The position numbers and the translations under genes were made by a program. Source: Neisseria perflava (GTDB lineage Bacteria > Pseudomonadota > Gammaproteobacteria > Burkholderiales > Neisseriaceae). Taken from it: 64,000 nucleotides of DNA. A model generated the notes under the pieces. The model was not told the origin of the DNA. It saw only the letters and a list, made by a program, of their open reading frames with translations, and made no database searches. The DNA is taken from contig NZ_JALJYC010000005.1 in assembly GCF_024170405.1 (NCBI RefSeq), positions 1 to 64,000 on the forward strand, read 5' to 3'. Below are positions 28,662 through 36,702 of this stretch, piece after piece; positions within the stretch are counted from its first letter, which is position 1; every line of letters starts with the position of its first letter.

Positions 28662-29333
28662 TTAAAACTTGAAATTCAGCACCGGCCAGCCCTTTACCGC
28701 TGCTTCCGCCGCCAGCTCTTCATCGGGGTTGACCGCCACCGGCTCGTTAACATAGTGCAGCAGCGGCAAGTCGTTTTTCGAGTCACTGTAAAAATACACT
28801 TTGTCGTAGTCGTCGAAACTTTCGCCGCGTGCGGCCAGCCATTGGTTGAGGCGGGTGATTTTGCCCTCTTTCAAGCTGGGTGTGCCAATGTAGTTGCCGG
28901 TATAGCGGCCGTCGGCACCGATTTCTAATTGTGTGCCAATCACATTTTCAATGCCGAATTCGCGGCAAATCGGCGTGATGATAAATTCGTTGGTAGATGA
29001 AATCACCAATAATTCGTCGCCAGCGGCTTGATGGCTTTGCACCAGCATACGCTGCATGGGCGTGATATGCGGCGTGATGAACTCAGCCATAAATTCGCGG
29101 TGCATGTCGGCCAATTCTTCCATGCTGTAACGGGTCAGCGGCGCAAGATGGAATTTTAAAAATTCGTCTATATTCAGGCAGCCGTTGCGGTAGTCTTGGT
29201 AGAATTTTTCGTTTTGCGCTTCGGTGTAAGCCACATCTACCAAGCCTTTTTTCATCAGGTATTGCGGCCAGCTGTGGTCGGAGTCGGTGTTGATGAGTGT
29301 GTTGTCGAGATCGAAGATGGCGAGGTTTTTCAT
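28662..29333 (-). CDS. HAD-IB family phosphatase (SerB-like)
   Basis: A 223-residue cytoplasmic HAD hydrolase. The catalytic DxD motif is in IFDLDNTL (D8, D10), motif II is around VISSTNEF with a Ser/Thr pair near residue 110, and motif IV is YSDSKNDLPLL. The cap is of the HAD-IB type also found in phosphoserine phosphatase-like proteins. Its substrate is unknown. Its start overlaps the hda stop by four bases (ATGA, 29330-29333), so the two are translationally coupled. Confidence 0.9.
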   Translation of the reverse strand: MKNLAIFDLDNTLINTDSDHSWPQYLMKKGLVDVAYTEAQNEKFYQDYRNGCLNIDEFLKFHLAPLTRYSMEELADMHREFMAEFITPHITPMQRMLVQSHQAAGDELLVISSTNEFIITPICREFGIENVIGTQLEIGADGRYTGNYIGTPSLKEGKITRLNQWLAARGESFDDYDKVYFYSDSKNDLPLLHYVNEPVAVNPDEELAAEAAVKGWPVLNFKF

Positions 29334-30001
29334 TCGGTTTCTTCCTGTTGTTTTAAAAGTTGGCGCAACAGCGGCAGGGTAATGCGTTTGCCCATCATCA
29401 CGGCGTAGTTGTCGAGCGTGTCCAGCATTTGCAGCAGGCTGTCCATGTCGCGCCGCCAGTGGTGCAAAAGATATTCGAAAATTTCGGGGTCAACCGTCAC
29501 CTGCCGCGCCGCCGCCATGCTCACTAGCGCGTCGATTTTTTCTTGATCGGTCAGCGGTTTGACTTCATACACCAGGCAATAGGCCATGCGCGTGCGCAAA
29601 TCTTCGCGGATGACCAACTGTTGCGGCGTGTATTCCGAACCGAGCAGCAGAAAGCCTTTGCCGCTGTTGCGAAAACGGTTGAAAATGGCAAATAATAAGG
29701 CCTGTTCTTCGTTGTTTAGCCGCTCGACTTGGTCGATGGCAAGGTATTCGGCGGTAAAGGCGGCATCGGTCAGCGGGGTAACGGCGGCGTCGATATACAC
29801 GGCTTTTTTGCCCGCATCTAAGGCTTGCGCAATCCACGCTTGCAAGAGGTGGCTTTTGCCCGCGCCCTGTTCGCCCCAGACATAGATAAACTGCCCGTGG
29901 CGGTGTTGTAACACATACACCAGCTCGGCGTTGGACGTGCCGAGGAATTTATCAAAACTCGGGTAGTCGTGGGCGGCGAAATCGAAAATCAGCTGGTTCA
30001 C
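29330..30001 (-). CDS. hda: DnaA regulatory inactivator Hda
   Basis: Hda with the sliding clamp stimulates DnaA-ATP hydrolysis, limiting re-initiation. From the GTG at 30001, the 223-residue protein begins with the clamp-binding QLIFDF (3-8), then Walker A GEQGAGKS (43-50), Walker B-like LAIDQVE and a sensor-2 arginine region. The GTG start is chosen because the homologous N-terminus begins here and the upstream 50 in-frame residues encode DUS and spacer. No good ribosome binding site is visible, so the start is less sure than the identity. It is coupled to the HAD phosphatase gene. Confidence 0.88.
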   Translation of the reverse strand: MNQLIFDFAAHDYPSFDKFLGTSNAELVYVLQHRHGQFIYVWGEQGAGKSHLLQAWIAQALDAGKKAVYIDAAVTPLTDAAFTAEYLAIDQVERLNNEEQALLFAIFNRFRNSGKGFLLLGSEYTPQQLVIREDLRTRMAYCLVYEVKPLTDQEKIDALVSMAAARQVTVDPEIFEYLLHHWRRDMDSLLQMLDTLDNYAVMMGKRITLPLLRQLLKQQEETE

Positions 30002-30174
30002 GGGCGCTCTGGCGGGAAAGGTTGGAATAGCTTTATTGTACGTTGTTTCCCGCCGCCCTTTCAAGCTGCGAGGATGTTCAGACGGCCTTTGCAAGCGCTT
30101 TTTATGACTGCTTTCGTCCGCTTGTCGGGTTTCTTTGGAATGTTTGGCCATTTCATTTTAAAATAGCGCATTCT

Positions 30175-30196
30175 ATTTCAGACGGCCGTCTGAAAT
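30175..30196. repeat. Head-to-head DUS palindrome with shared centre
   Basis: ATTTCAGACGGCCGTCTGAAAT is two AG-type cores overlapping on GGCC, a perfect 22-base palindrome without a loop, 25 bases before dedA. A hairpin here is weak, so a terminator role is unlikely. Confidence 0.75.
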
Positions 30197-30220
30197 ATCC
30201 TTTATTTTCAGGAAGACACT

Positions 30221-30886
30221 GTGATTGACACTCTGATGACCCTTTTCGGCGGCATGATTGATTTCATCCTGCACATCGACCAACATCTGACCGAGTTGGC
30301 CACGCAATACGGCGTATGGATTTATGCCATTCTGTTTTTGATTATTTTCTGCGAAACCGGCTTGGTGGTCACGCCTTTCCTGCCGGGCGATTCGCTCTTG
30401 TTTGCTGCAGGCGGGATTGCCGCCGTGGGCAGCATGAATATTCATATCATGGTGTTGGTCTTGCTGGCCGCCGCCATCATCGGCGACGCGGTCAATTTTA
30501 TGATTGGCAAATATTTCGGCGCCAAGCTGTTCTCGAATCCCGATTCCAAAATTTTCCGCCAGTCTTATCTCGATAAAACACACGCGTTTTATGAAAAACA
30601 CGGCGGCAAAACCATCGTCATCGCCCGCTTTGTGCCGATTGTGCGCACCTTCGCCCCGTTTGTGGCCGGTATGGGCAATATGCACTACGGCACGTTCCTG
30701 CGCTACAACATCATCGGCGCGGTGGCTTGGGTCTTGCTGTTTTCCTACGGCGGCTATTTCTTCGCCAATATTCCGGCAGTGAAAAACAATCTGGGCTTGG
30801 TGTTGGGCGCGATTATCGTGATTTCGGTATTGCCCGGCGTGATTGAAGTCTTGCGTGCACGCCGTGCCGCGAAAAAAGAGCAGTAA
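30221..30886 (+). CDS. DedA family membrane protein
   Basis: The 221-residue protein has several hydrophobic helices and DedA marks: [19 protein letters not shown] (about 43-61), the conserved F-P-G-D and the [17 protein letters not shown] loop (about 129-145). DedA proteins are thought to flip or transport undecaprenyl phosphate or phospholipid and keep the proton motive force. GTG at 30221 follows AGGAAGACACT. It converges with mlaC-like gene across a DUS hairpin. Confidence 0.9.
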   Translation: MIDTLMTLFGGMIDFILHIDQHLTELATQYGVWIYAILFLIIFCETGLVVTPFLPGDSLLFAAGGIAAVGSMNIHIMVLVLLAAAIIGDAVNFMIGKYFGAKLFSNPDSKIFRQSYLDKTHAFYEKHGGKTIVIARFVPIVRTFAPFVAGMGNMHYGTFLRYNIIGAVAWVLLFSYGGYFFANIPAVKNNLGLVLGAIIVISVLPGVIEVLRARRAAKKEQ

Positions 30887-30905
30887 CGCTCCATCCGGAT
30901 AAACC

Positions 30906-30943
30906 AAGGCCGTCTGAAAATTATCATATTTTCAGACGGCCTC
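30906..30943. terminator. Bidirectional DUS terminator, dedA/mlaC-like
   Basis: AAGGCCGTCTGAAAAT and ATTTTCAGACGGCCT arms between convergent genes. Confidence 0.8.
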
Positions 30944-30975
30944 TTCATTACATTTACATTTGGCAGGGAAACCGA

Positions 30976-31587
30976 TTATTTAATCACTTCCTGTTTTTTC
31001 ACGCCTTTGGCTTTGACCGTGGCAATCATGCCGTCAATGCCTTTTTGCTTAATCAAATCGCCAAACTGGTTGCGGTACACCGTTACCAAGCTGGTGCCGT
31101 CAACTTTGATGTTGTAAATTTTGTAAAGCGAACCGTTTTGATACAGCTGGTAAGCCACTTCATATTTATTGCCGCTGGCGGTTTGCAGTTCGGTAAACAC
31201 ATCCACTTTATTGCCGTTGTTAACCAATTTCGGCAATACTTTCACCTGCGCATTTTGCGCACCGCTCAACAGCGAATGCGAATACATAGACACGACCATG
31301 TCGCGGAACGCAGCGATAAAATCGGTTTTCTGTTTGGCAGAAAAATCGCGCCACGGCTGGCCGACGGCTAAAGCGGAAATACGCTCGTAGTCCAGATAAC
31401 GGCCGGCGTAGCTTTCCACCTGTTTCACTTTCGCCGCTTCGTTCAGCGAACCATTGCGCGCGATTTTCAAAACAGTATCCACGTTTTGCTGCATTTGCAC
31501 CTGAGCAGGATGAGTTGCCGCAGCAGCATAAGGCGCAACCACGGCCATGGGCGCAGCCACCAAAAGAGCGGTCAGATAACGGTTCAT
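30976..31587 (-). CDS. MlaC/Ttg2D-family periplasmic lipid-binding protein
   Basis: The 203-residue protein has a signal peptide ending near PYAAAATH and the MlaC domain: NVDTVLKIAR, the DYERISALAVGQPWRDF block (about 71-87) and FGDLIKQKGIDGMIATVK at the C-terminus. MlaC carries phospholipids between outer and inner membrane. Here it stands alone, with no mlaEFD genes nearby, so it may be a second copy or serve another MCE complex. ATG 31587 follows AGGAAAATAA. Confidence 0.85.
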   Translation of the reverse strand: MNRYLTALLVAAPMAVVAPYAAAATHPAQVQMQQNVDTVLKIARNGSLNEAAKVKQVESYAGRYLDYERISALAVGQPWRDFSAKQKTDFIAAFRDMVVSMYSHSLLSGAQNAQVKVLPKLVNNGNKVDVFTELQTASGNKYEVAYQLYQNGSLYKIYNIKVDGTSLVTVYRNQFGDLIKQKGIDGMIATVKAKGVKKQEVIK

Positions 31588-31671
31588 TTATTTTCCTCGA
31601 ATGAGTGTCGTAAAAGCGCCATTCTAATCCTTTGCAAGCGCAGGAATATTTAACAAAATGTAAAACCGCGA

Positions 31672-31738
31672 AAGGCCGTCTGAAACCCGCCGCTATTTTT
31701 TCACAAACGAAACAAACAACTAAATATTCAGACGGCCT
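31672..31738. repeat. Inverted AG-DUS pair with a long loop
   Basis: Two DUS copies in opposite orientation are separated by about 43 bases between mlaC and the tRNA-Leu promoter. The loop is too long to be an effective terminator. Confidence 0.6.
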
Positions 31739-31755
31739 CCCAACCGGATAAACAC

Positions 31756-31784
31756 TTTACAAAACCACACCCCTTCCCTATAAT
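31756..31784 (+). promoter_or_regulatory. Promoter of tRNA-Leu
   Basis: TTTACA (31756-31761), 17-bp spacer, TATAAT (31779-31784), then the mature tRNA 5' end 16 bases on. Confidence 0.75.
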
Positions 31785-31799
31785 GCCAATCTTTCCACC

Positions 31800-31884
31800 G
31801 CCCAGGTGGCGAAATTGGTAGACGCAGGGGACTCAAAATCCCCCGCCGCAAGGTGTGTCGGTTCGAGTCCGACCCTGGGCACCA
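31800..31884 (+). tRNA. tRNA-Leu (anticodon CAA)
   Basis: An 85-nt class II tRNA with a long variable arm begins GCCCAGGTGGCGAAATTGG and ends in encoded CCA. The anticodon loop CTCAAAA between GGGGA and TCCCC gives CAA, decoding UUG. The T-arm is GTTCGAGTCC. Confidence 0.97.
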
Positions 31885-31890
31885 AATATT

Positions 31891-31930
31891 AAAAACCGCA
31901 TGAAACGCTTGTTTCATGCGGTTTTTGTTT
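31891..31930 (+). terminator. Intrinsic terminator of tRNA-Leu
   Basis: AAAAACCGCATGAAAC and GTTTCATGCGGTTTTT are perfect 16-bp arms around a GCTT loop, followed by T-rich sequence. Confidence 0.9.
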
Positions 31931-31945
31931 GACTAATCAAGCGTA

Positions 31946-31997
31946 AAAATGCAGCAAGGCCGTCTGAAAAATATTTCAGACGGCCTTGCTGCATTTT
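31946..31997. terminator. 24-bp-arm DUS palindrome
   Basis: The usual DUS pair is extended by matching GCAGCA sequences outside it: arms AAAATGCAGCAAGGCCGT... and its exact complement, 24 bp each, with a four-base loop. It lies seven bases past the end of the reductase pseudogene on the minus strand. Confidence 0.8.
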
Positions 31998-32003
31998 GCT
32001 GGT

Positions 32004-33053
32004 TTACGGGCAAGGATTACTGATTTCCGCGTGCACCGCGTTCACCGCTTATCACATCATCCGGCAAGATAATATCCGCCGTGGCAATGTTTTCCTGCAA
32101 CTGGGCGATGGAAGTCGCGCCGATGATGTTGGAGGCAACGAATTTTTACTGCGTGACAAAAGCCAACGACAATTGAGTCAGGGTCAGACCGGCTTCGTCG
32201 GCGATTTGGGCGTAGCGCTCTACCGCTTCCATGCCCTTGGGCTTGCTGTAACGCTGGAAACGCTCAAACAACACCAAGCGGCTGTCGGCCGGTTTTGCGC
32301 CGTGGCGGTATTTGCCACTCAACACGCCCATCGCCAAAGGCGAGTAAGCCAGCAGCGGCACGTCTTCGCGCAGGGCGATTTCGCTCAAGCCGACTTCAAA
32401 GCTGCGGTTGAGCAGGTTATACGGATTTTGGATGGAGGCTACGCGCGGCAGCTCGGGGTTTTGCTCGTATTGGTTCAGATAACGCATACGCCCCACGGGG
32501 TTTCGTTGGACACGCCGAATGCGCGGATTTTGCCCTGCTTCACCAGTTCGCCCATTGCATCGACAATTTCGACAAAGGCGGTAAACTGCTCGTTGTCAGC
32601 TAATTGCACCAAACCCAGTTTGCCGAAAAAATTGCCTTGACGTTCCGGCCAATGCAATTGGTATAAATCCAGATAATCGGTATTTAGGCGTTTCAGGCTG
32701 GCTTCGCAGGCCTCGAAAATTTGCGCACGGGAAAAATCGTTGCCGTTGCGGATGTAGTTGTCCAAACGGTTGGCGGAAGTCGGGCCTGCGATTTTGCTGG
32801 CCAACACAAAATCATCGCGTTTGCCGCGCGCTTTAATCCATGAGCCGATATAACGCTCGGTGGTGGTATAGGTTTCTTTGCTCGGCGGCACGGGGTACAT
32901 CTCGGCCGTGTCGATAAAATTCACGTCGTTCGCCAGCGCGAAATCCAGTTGCTCATGCGCCTCAGCTTCGCTGTTTTGCTCGCCCCAAGTCATCGTACCC
33001 AAGCAGATTTTGCTCACTTGGATACCGCTTTTGCCTAATGTTCTTTGTTCCAT
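32004..33053 (-). pseudogene. Aldo/keto reductase (Tas-like) with three disabling changes
   Basis: Reading on the minus strand from the ATG at 33053, the first 190 residues are a normal NADP-linked aldo/keto reductase: TLGKSGIQVSKICLG, the active-site DTAEMYPVPP, KETYTTTE and DLYQLHWPE. A one-base loss near 32490 (after ETPWG) shifts the frame. The next stretch, MRYLNQYEQNPELP to LSLAFVTQ, then meets an in-frame TAA at about 32147. A further one-base change near 32065 hides the true end, which reads VHAEISNPCP and stops at 32004. Three lesions point to decay, or to assembly errors. A DUS pair lies upstream. Confidence 0.85.
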
Positions 33054-33074
33054 ATTATCACTCCGTTTAATAGG

Positions 33075-33113
33075 TTTTCAGACGGCCTTGGATAGGGTAA
33101 GGCCGTCTGAAAG
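33075..33113. terminator. Inverted AG-DUS pair upstream of the reductase pseudogene
   Basis: TTTTCAGACGGCCTT and AAGGCCGTCTGAAA arms, after the lipoprotein gene on the minus strand. Confidence 0.7.
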
Positions 33114-33191
33114 AAGATTTTTATGGCTGCCCGTTTGAAACATATCCCGTCAACAGGTGGCTGACAGACCGCTATTGTCCGACAGCAGTCA

Positions 33192-33728
33192 TTAATAATG
33201 CCGCCGCCGGAAACTGAATGCGCCGCTGCTGTCCGTTTCCAAAATATAACGCCCGTTTTGCACGGCGGCATAGCCCGATGCGCCGCTGTGATACGGCTGC
33301 AAGGCGGCATGGCGTATCAGGTAGGCCGAAATTTTATCCGGCTCTTGCGCAACATTGGCGGTCAGGCGGGCAAACAGTTTGGCGCAAATGCCCTCTTGCG
33401 GCCAACCGGCCGAATTGCCGGAACGGTCGGTTTCCATGCATTGCCCGTTAACGGCTTCCAAATCGCCGCGATGGTTGCCGACGGCTTCCAGCATGTTTTG
33501 TCCACCGTCCAAACCGACAATCGGATAGCGCACGCGGGTTTTGCCGTCTTCCCCCCGGCTGCTTTGCCCAGCGCCCAGCGGCAAGCCGCGCCACACGTCG
33601 GCGCTGATAAATTTAACGAGGAATACCGGCTTGGGGGCATTGTCGGCGGGCTTTTTCGGCGTTTGCTCGTCTGCGCCGCCGCAGGCCGCCAGCAAAACGG
33701 CTGTCAGCAATACGGGAGAAAATTTCAT
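33192..33728 (-). CDS. Lipoprotein of unknown function
   Basis: The 178-residue protein has a lipobox (AVLLAAC, Cys 16), a short linker rich in Pro, Lys and Asp, and a mature domain with two Cys residues (NGQCMETDRS and EGICAKLF) that may pair. The C-terminus is basic (FRRRHY). ATG 33728 follows AAGGAACATCCG. No family was recognised. It may be an outer-membrane lipoprotein with a soluble binding domain. Confidence 0.75.
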   Translation of the reverse strand: MKFSPVLLTAVLLAACGGADEQTPKKPADNAPKPVFLVKFISADVWRGLPLGAGQSSRGEDGKTRVRYPIVGLDGGQNMLEAVGNHRGDLEAVNGQCMETDRSGNSAGWPQEGICAKLFARLTANVAQEPDKISAYLIRHAALQPYHSGASGYAAVQNGRYILETDSSGAFSFRRRHY

Positions 33729-33805
33729 CGGATGTTCCTTGTCAGCCGTTAATCTTAAAACAATGCTATTATAGCAGCCGTTACCCACGTTTGCGCCGAT
33801 TTGCC

Positions 33806-34432
33806 ATGATGATTTTTAATATCGCCGTCGTCCATTTACTCGGTATGATGACGCCCGGTCCCGATTTTTTCTATATCGCACGCACCGCTGCGGTTAGCGG
33901 GCGCAAAAACGCCGTCTGTGCCGCATTCGGCATTGTGGTCGGCGTAATGTTTTGGGCATCGGCCACCATGCTCGGCTTGGCGCTGCTGCTCAAGGCGTTT
34001 CCAGCCTTTAATGCCATGTTGATGGTTTTGGGCGGCGGTTATTTGATGTATTTGGGCTGGCAAATGGTGCGTGTACGCGAAAGTGCGCAATTTCAAGAAT
34101 ACCGTGCCGCCGCGCCTGCTGCGGTATCTTCGCCGCTAAATGAGGCGAAAAAAGGGCTGCTGGTCAATCTCTCCAATCCCAAAGTGGTGATTTACTTCAG
34201 CAGCGTCATGTCGGCGGTATTGTCGGAAATCCGTTCCGGTTGGCAGATTGCAGGCGTGTTGCTGCTGCTGTTGGCCGAAACGCTGGCGTATTTCAGCGCC
34301 ATCGCCCTGCTCTTTTCCGGCCAAACGGTCAAACGCTTTTATAGCCGTTACAGCCGCTGGCTGGACAATTTTGCCGGACTGTTTTTTCTCGGCTTCGGCG
34401 CGTATCTGATTTACCGCGCATTGGCCGTCTGA
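33806..34432 (+). CDS. LysE/RhtB family amino-acid exporter (second copy)
   Basis: The 208-residue membrane protein has the signature MMTPGPDFFYIARTA (about 13-27), a central loop with LNEAKKGLLVNLSNPKVVIYF (shortened here) and about six helices. It differs clearly from the other exporter at 27997-28623 and is a separate paralog. ATG 33806 (or 33809) is used; the upstream TTG is not supported. Its stop overlaps a DUS. The substrate is unknown. Confidence 0.88.
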   Translation: MMIFNIAVVHLLGMMTPGPDFFYIARTAAVSGRKNAVCAAFGIVVGVMFWASATMLGLALLLKAFPAFNAMLMVLGGGYLMYLGWQMVRVRESAQFQEYRAAAPAAVSSPLNEAKKGLLVNLSNPKVVIYFSSVMSAVLSEIRSGWQIAGVLLLLLAETLAYFSAIALLFSGQTVKRFYSRYSRWLDNFAGLFFLGFGAYLIYRALAV

Positions 34433-34512
34433 AAATTCCGTTTCTTCCCCTTTCTCCGTGTTTTTATTTTATAATCAAAATCCTGCCTACCCCATCCGAG
34501 GATAATAAGGAT

Positions 34513-34929
34513 ATGACGACTTGGTTTATCGCCGCCGCGCTGCTGCTGATTTTCGAGCTGTTTGCCGGTACGGTTTATCTGCTGGTGGTCAGCGCCGCCC
34601 TCTTCGGCGCGGGCGTGGTGGCTTGGTTGACCGACAATATCACGGCGGCCGTCATCACCGCTGCCGTTTTGTCTGCGCTCGGCATTTGGCTGTCGCAAGG
34701 CTGGATACGCGAACACCGCCGCAGCCCCGCTGAAGAAATGGCGCAAAACGATTTGGACATCGGCCAAACTGTGCAAATCCTGCGCCATCTACACACCGAC
34801 CGCTACGAAGTCTTGTATCGCGGTACGCACTGGCAGGCGCAGGCGCTCAACCCCGCTTCCGTTTCCCAGCCACACACCGCCGTGATTACCGGCAAAAACG
34901 GTAATGTTTTATTGGTTCATCTGCATTAA
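34513..34929 (+). CDS. NfeD-like membrane protein (short form)
   Basis: The 138-residue protein has two or three N-terminal helices, then an OB-fold tail (about 75-138) of the NfeD1b short type. NfeD proteins partner SPFH proteins in lipid microdomains. The qmcA-like gene starts 33 bases downstream, the classic pairing, so they form an operon. ATG 34513 follows AAGGATA-type spacing. Confidence 0.9.
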   Translation: MTTWFIAAALLLIFELFAGTVYLLVVSAALFGAGVVAWLTDNITAAVITAAVLSALGIWLSQGWIREHRRSPAEEMAQNDLDIGQTVQILRHLHTDRYEVLYRGTHWQAQALNPASVSQPHTAVITGKNGNVLLVHLH

Positions 34930-34962
34930 ACGTCTGTTGTAACGCTTGTAAGGAGCAACCCT

Positions 34963-35928
34963 ATGGAATTGTTATACAGTTTTCCCGTTTTGATTTTGAT
35001 TGTCGTCGTTTTGTTCGGCTTCAAAGCCTTTACCGTCGTGCCGCAGCAAGAGGCCTATATTGTCGAGCGTTTAGGGCGTTTTTACAAAGTGCTCAATCCC
35101 GGCCTGAACATCCTGATTCCCTTTATCGACCGCGTGGCCTACCGCCATTCGCTCAAAGAAATCCCGCTGGACGTGCCCAGCCAGGTGTGTATCACCCGCG
35201 ACAACACCCAGCTTACCGTTGACGGCATTATCTATTTCCAAGTCACCGACCCTAAGCTGGCCTCCTATGGCACCAGCAACTACATCCTCGCCATCACCCA
35301 GCTGGCGCAAACCACACTGCGCTCGGTTATCGGTCGCATGGAATTGGACAAAACCTTTGAAGAGCGTGACGAAATCAACAGCATTGTCGTGGCCGCGCTG
35401 GACGAAGCCGCCGTATCTTGGGGCGTGAAAGTGTTGCGTTACGAAATCAAAGACCTGATTCCGCCGCAGGAAATCCTACGCTCCATGCAGGTGCAGATTA
35501 CCGCCGAACGTGAAAAACGCGCCCGTATCGCCGAATCCGAAGGCCGCAAAATCGAGCAAATCAACCTCGCCAGCGGCCAGCGCGAAGCCGAAATTCAACA
35601 GTCCGAAGGCGAAGCGCAAGCCGCCATCAACGCCTCCAACGGCGAAAAAGTCGCCCGTATCAACCGCGCCCAAGGCGAAGCCGAAGCCCTGCGTTTAGTG
35701 GCCGAAGCCAACGCCGACGCCATCCGTCAAATCGCCGACGCGCTGCAAACACCGGGCGGTAATGAAGCGGTGAACCTGAAAGTGGCCGAGCAATATGTAG
35801 CCGCGTTCTCCAAACTGGCCAAAGAAGGCAACACCCTGATTATGCCCGCCAACGTCGCCGACATCGGCAGCTTGGTCAGCGCCGGATTAAAGATTGTGGA
35901 AGGCAACAAAAATCCGCTTGCGAAATAA
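34963..35928 (+). CDS. qmcA: SPFH/band-7 protein, stomatin family (QmcA)
   Basis: The 321-residue membrane protein has one N-terminal helix (about 1-20), the SPFH domain with YIVERLGRFYKVLNPGLNI (about 32-50) and a long alpha-helical coiled-coil rich in Ala, Glu and Lys (about 175-255). Such proteins scaffold membrane domains and, in E. coli QmcA, associate with FtsH-type quality control. ATG 34963 follows AAGGAGCAACC. It forms an operon with the nfeD-like gene. Confidence 0.94.
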   Translation: MELLYSFPVLILIVVVLFGFKAFTVVPQQEAYIVERLGRFYKVLNPGLNILIPFIDRVAYRHSLKEIPLDVPSQVCITRDNTQLTVDGIIYFQVTDPKLASYGTSNYILAITQLAQTTLRSVIGRMELDKTFEERDEINSIVVAALDEAAVSWGVKVLRYEIKDLIPPQEILRSMQVQITAEREKRARIAESEGRKIEQINLASGQREAEIQQSEGEAQAAINASNGEKVARINRAQGEAEALRLVAEANADAIRQIADALQTPGGNEAVNLKVAEQYVAAFSKLAKEGNTLIMPANVADIGSLVSAGLKIVEGNKNPLAK

Positions 35929-35930
35929 AT

Positions 35931-35957
35931 AAAAAGGCCGTCTGAAACGGCCTTTTT
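35931..35957 (+). terminator. Terminator after qmcA using one DUS
   Basis: AAAAAGGCCG and CGGCCTTTTT arms enclose TCTGAAA. Only the left arm contains a full DUS. Confidence 0.85.
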
Positions 35958-36054
35958 ATTATATTATTCAAAACTATAACGATATGGGACTTGGATGATA
36001 ATCCCGCTACGCCGCTAAATTTAGCAGTACAGGCAACCCAACCTGCCTGCCTTT

Positions 36055-36549
36055 TCAGACGGCCTCCGCCACCCACTGCGGTAACTTAGCTTTGCCTTTG
36101 CATAATGCCTGCAAGCGCTGCACACCGTCTTTTTCAAACACCAAATCCACCCCGCTTTGCAAACGCAAAACCACGGCGGCTTTTTCTTCGGTTTTGATAA
36201 AATCAATATGCTGTCGAATCAGCGCACCCAATACCTCATTTAGGTTCAACTGCTCCGTCTGCGCGAATATCCACGGCCGCAGCATAATCGAACGCCCGCC
36301 GTGTACGCCTTCAAACGCTAGGTTTTCTACTCTAATCTGATTCAGACGGCCGTCTGAAAAATGAAATTCCACATTGCCGTAAAGCCAGATGTTCCAGCCT
36401 TTTTTCACCACCAAACCGCCGGACACACAATCGGGATCAGGGAACATCTGCAAAATCGCCTCATCGCTCTGCCCGATTTCGATATAATCAAAACGGCCGC
36501 TTCTGATAAATTCACACATATCGACGGTAATGGGGAAATTGAATTTCAT
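36055..36549 (-). CDS. Unrecognised protein
   Basis: The frame encodes 164 residues with no signal peptide or membrane helix, beginning MKFNFPITVDMCEFIRSGR. Aromatic and acidic residues are spread throughout, and blocks such as GWNIWLYGNVEFHF and DLVFEKDG suggest a small alpha/beta domain. A perfect DUS palindrome (36341-36358) is read as part of the protein (FSDGRLNQ). ATG 36549 is chosen over the TTG at 36564. Gene size and isolation resemble immunity-type or SMI1-like small proteins of Neisseria, but no family was recognised. Confidence 0.6.
   Translation of the reverse strand: MKFNFPITVDMCEFIRSGRFDYIEIGQSDEAILQMFPDPDCVSGGLVVKKGWNIWLYGNVEFHFSDGRLNQIRVENLAFEGVHGGRSIMLRPWIFAQTEQLNLNEVLGALIRQHIDFIKTEEKAAVVLRLQSGVDLVFEKDGVQRLQALCKGKAKLPQWVAEAV
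36341..36358. repeat. Head-to-head DUS palindrome inside a gene
   Basis: TTCAGACGGCCGTCTGAA is the same overlap form as that at 30175-30196, but within the frame of the unrecognised gene. Confidence 0.85.
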
Positions 36550-36630
36550 GGCTGCTGCTTTCAAATCGCTGAGTGCTTATCTTAGATTAAATCACTATTA
36601 ATATCAATTCTCATTATCTTATAATTATCT

Positions 36631-36677
36631 AAAAAGGCCGTCCGAAAATCTTTTTTGATTTTCAGACGACCTTTTTC
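36631..36677. terminator. clpB terminator with variant DUS arms
   Basis: One arm reads AGGCCGTCCGAAAAT and the other, read in reverse, AGGTCGTCTGAA, which is the form reported for the N. mucosa group (AG-mucDUS). The two variants are compensating changes that keep the stem partly paired by G-U. Confidence 0.65.
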
Positions 36678-36702
36678 TTCTAACTAATCAATTAGTTACT
36701 TA

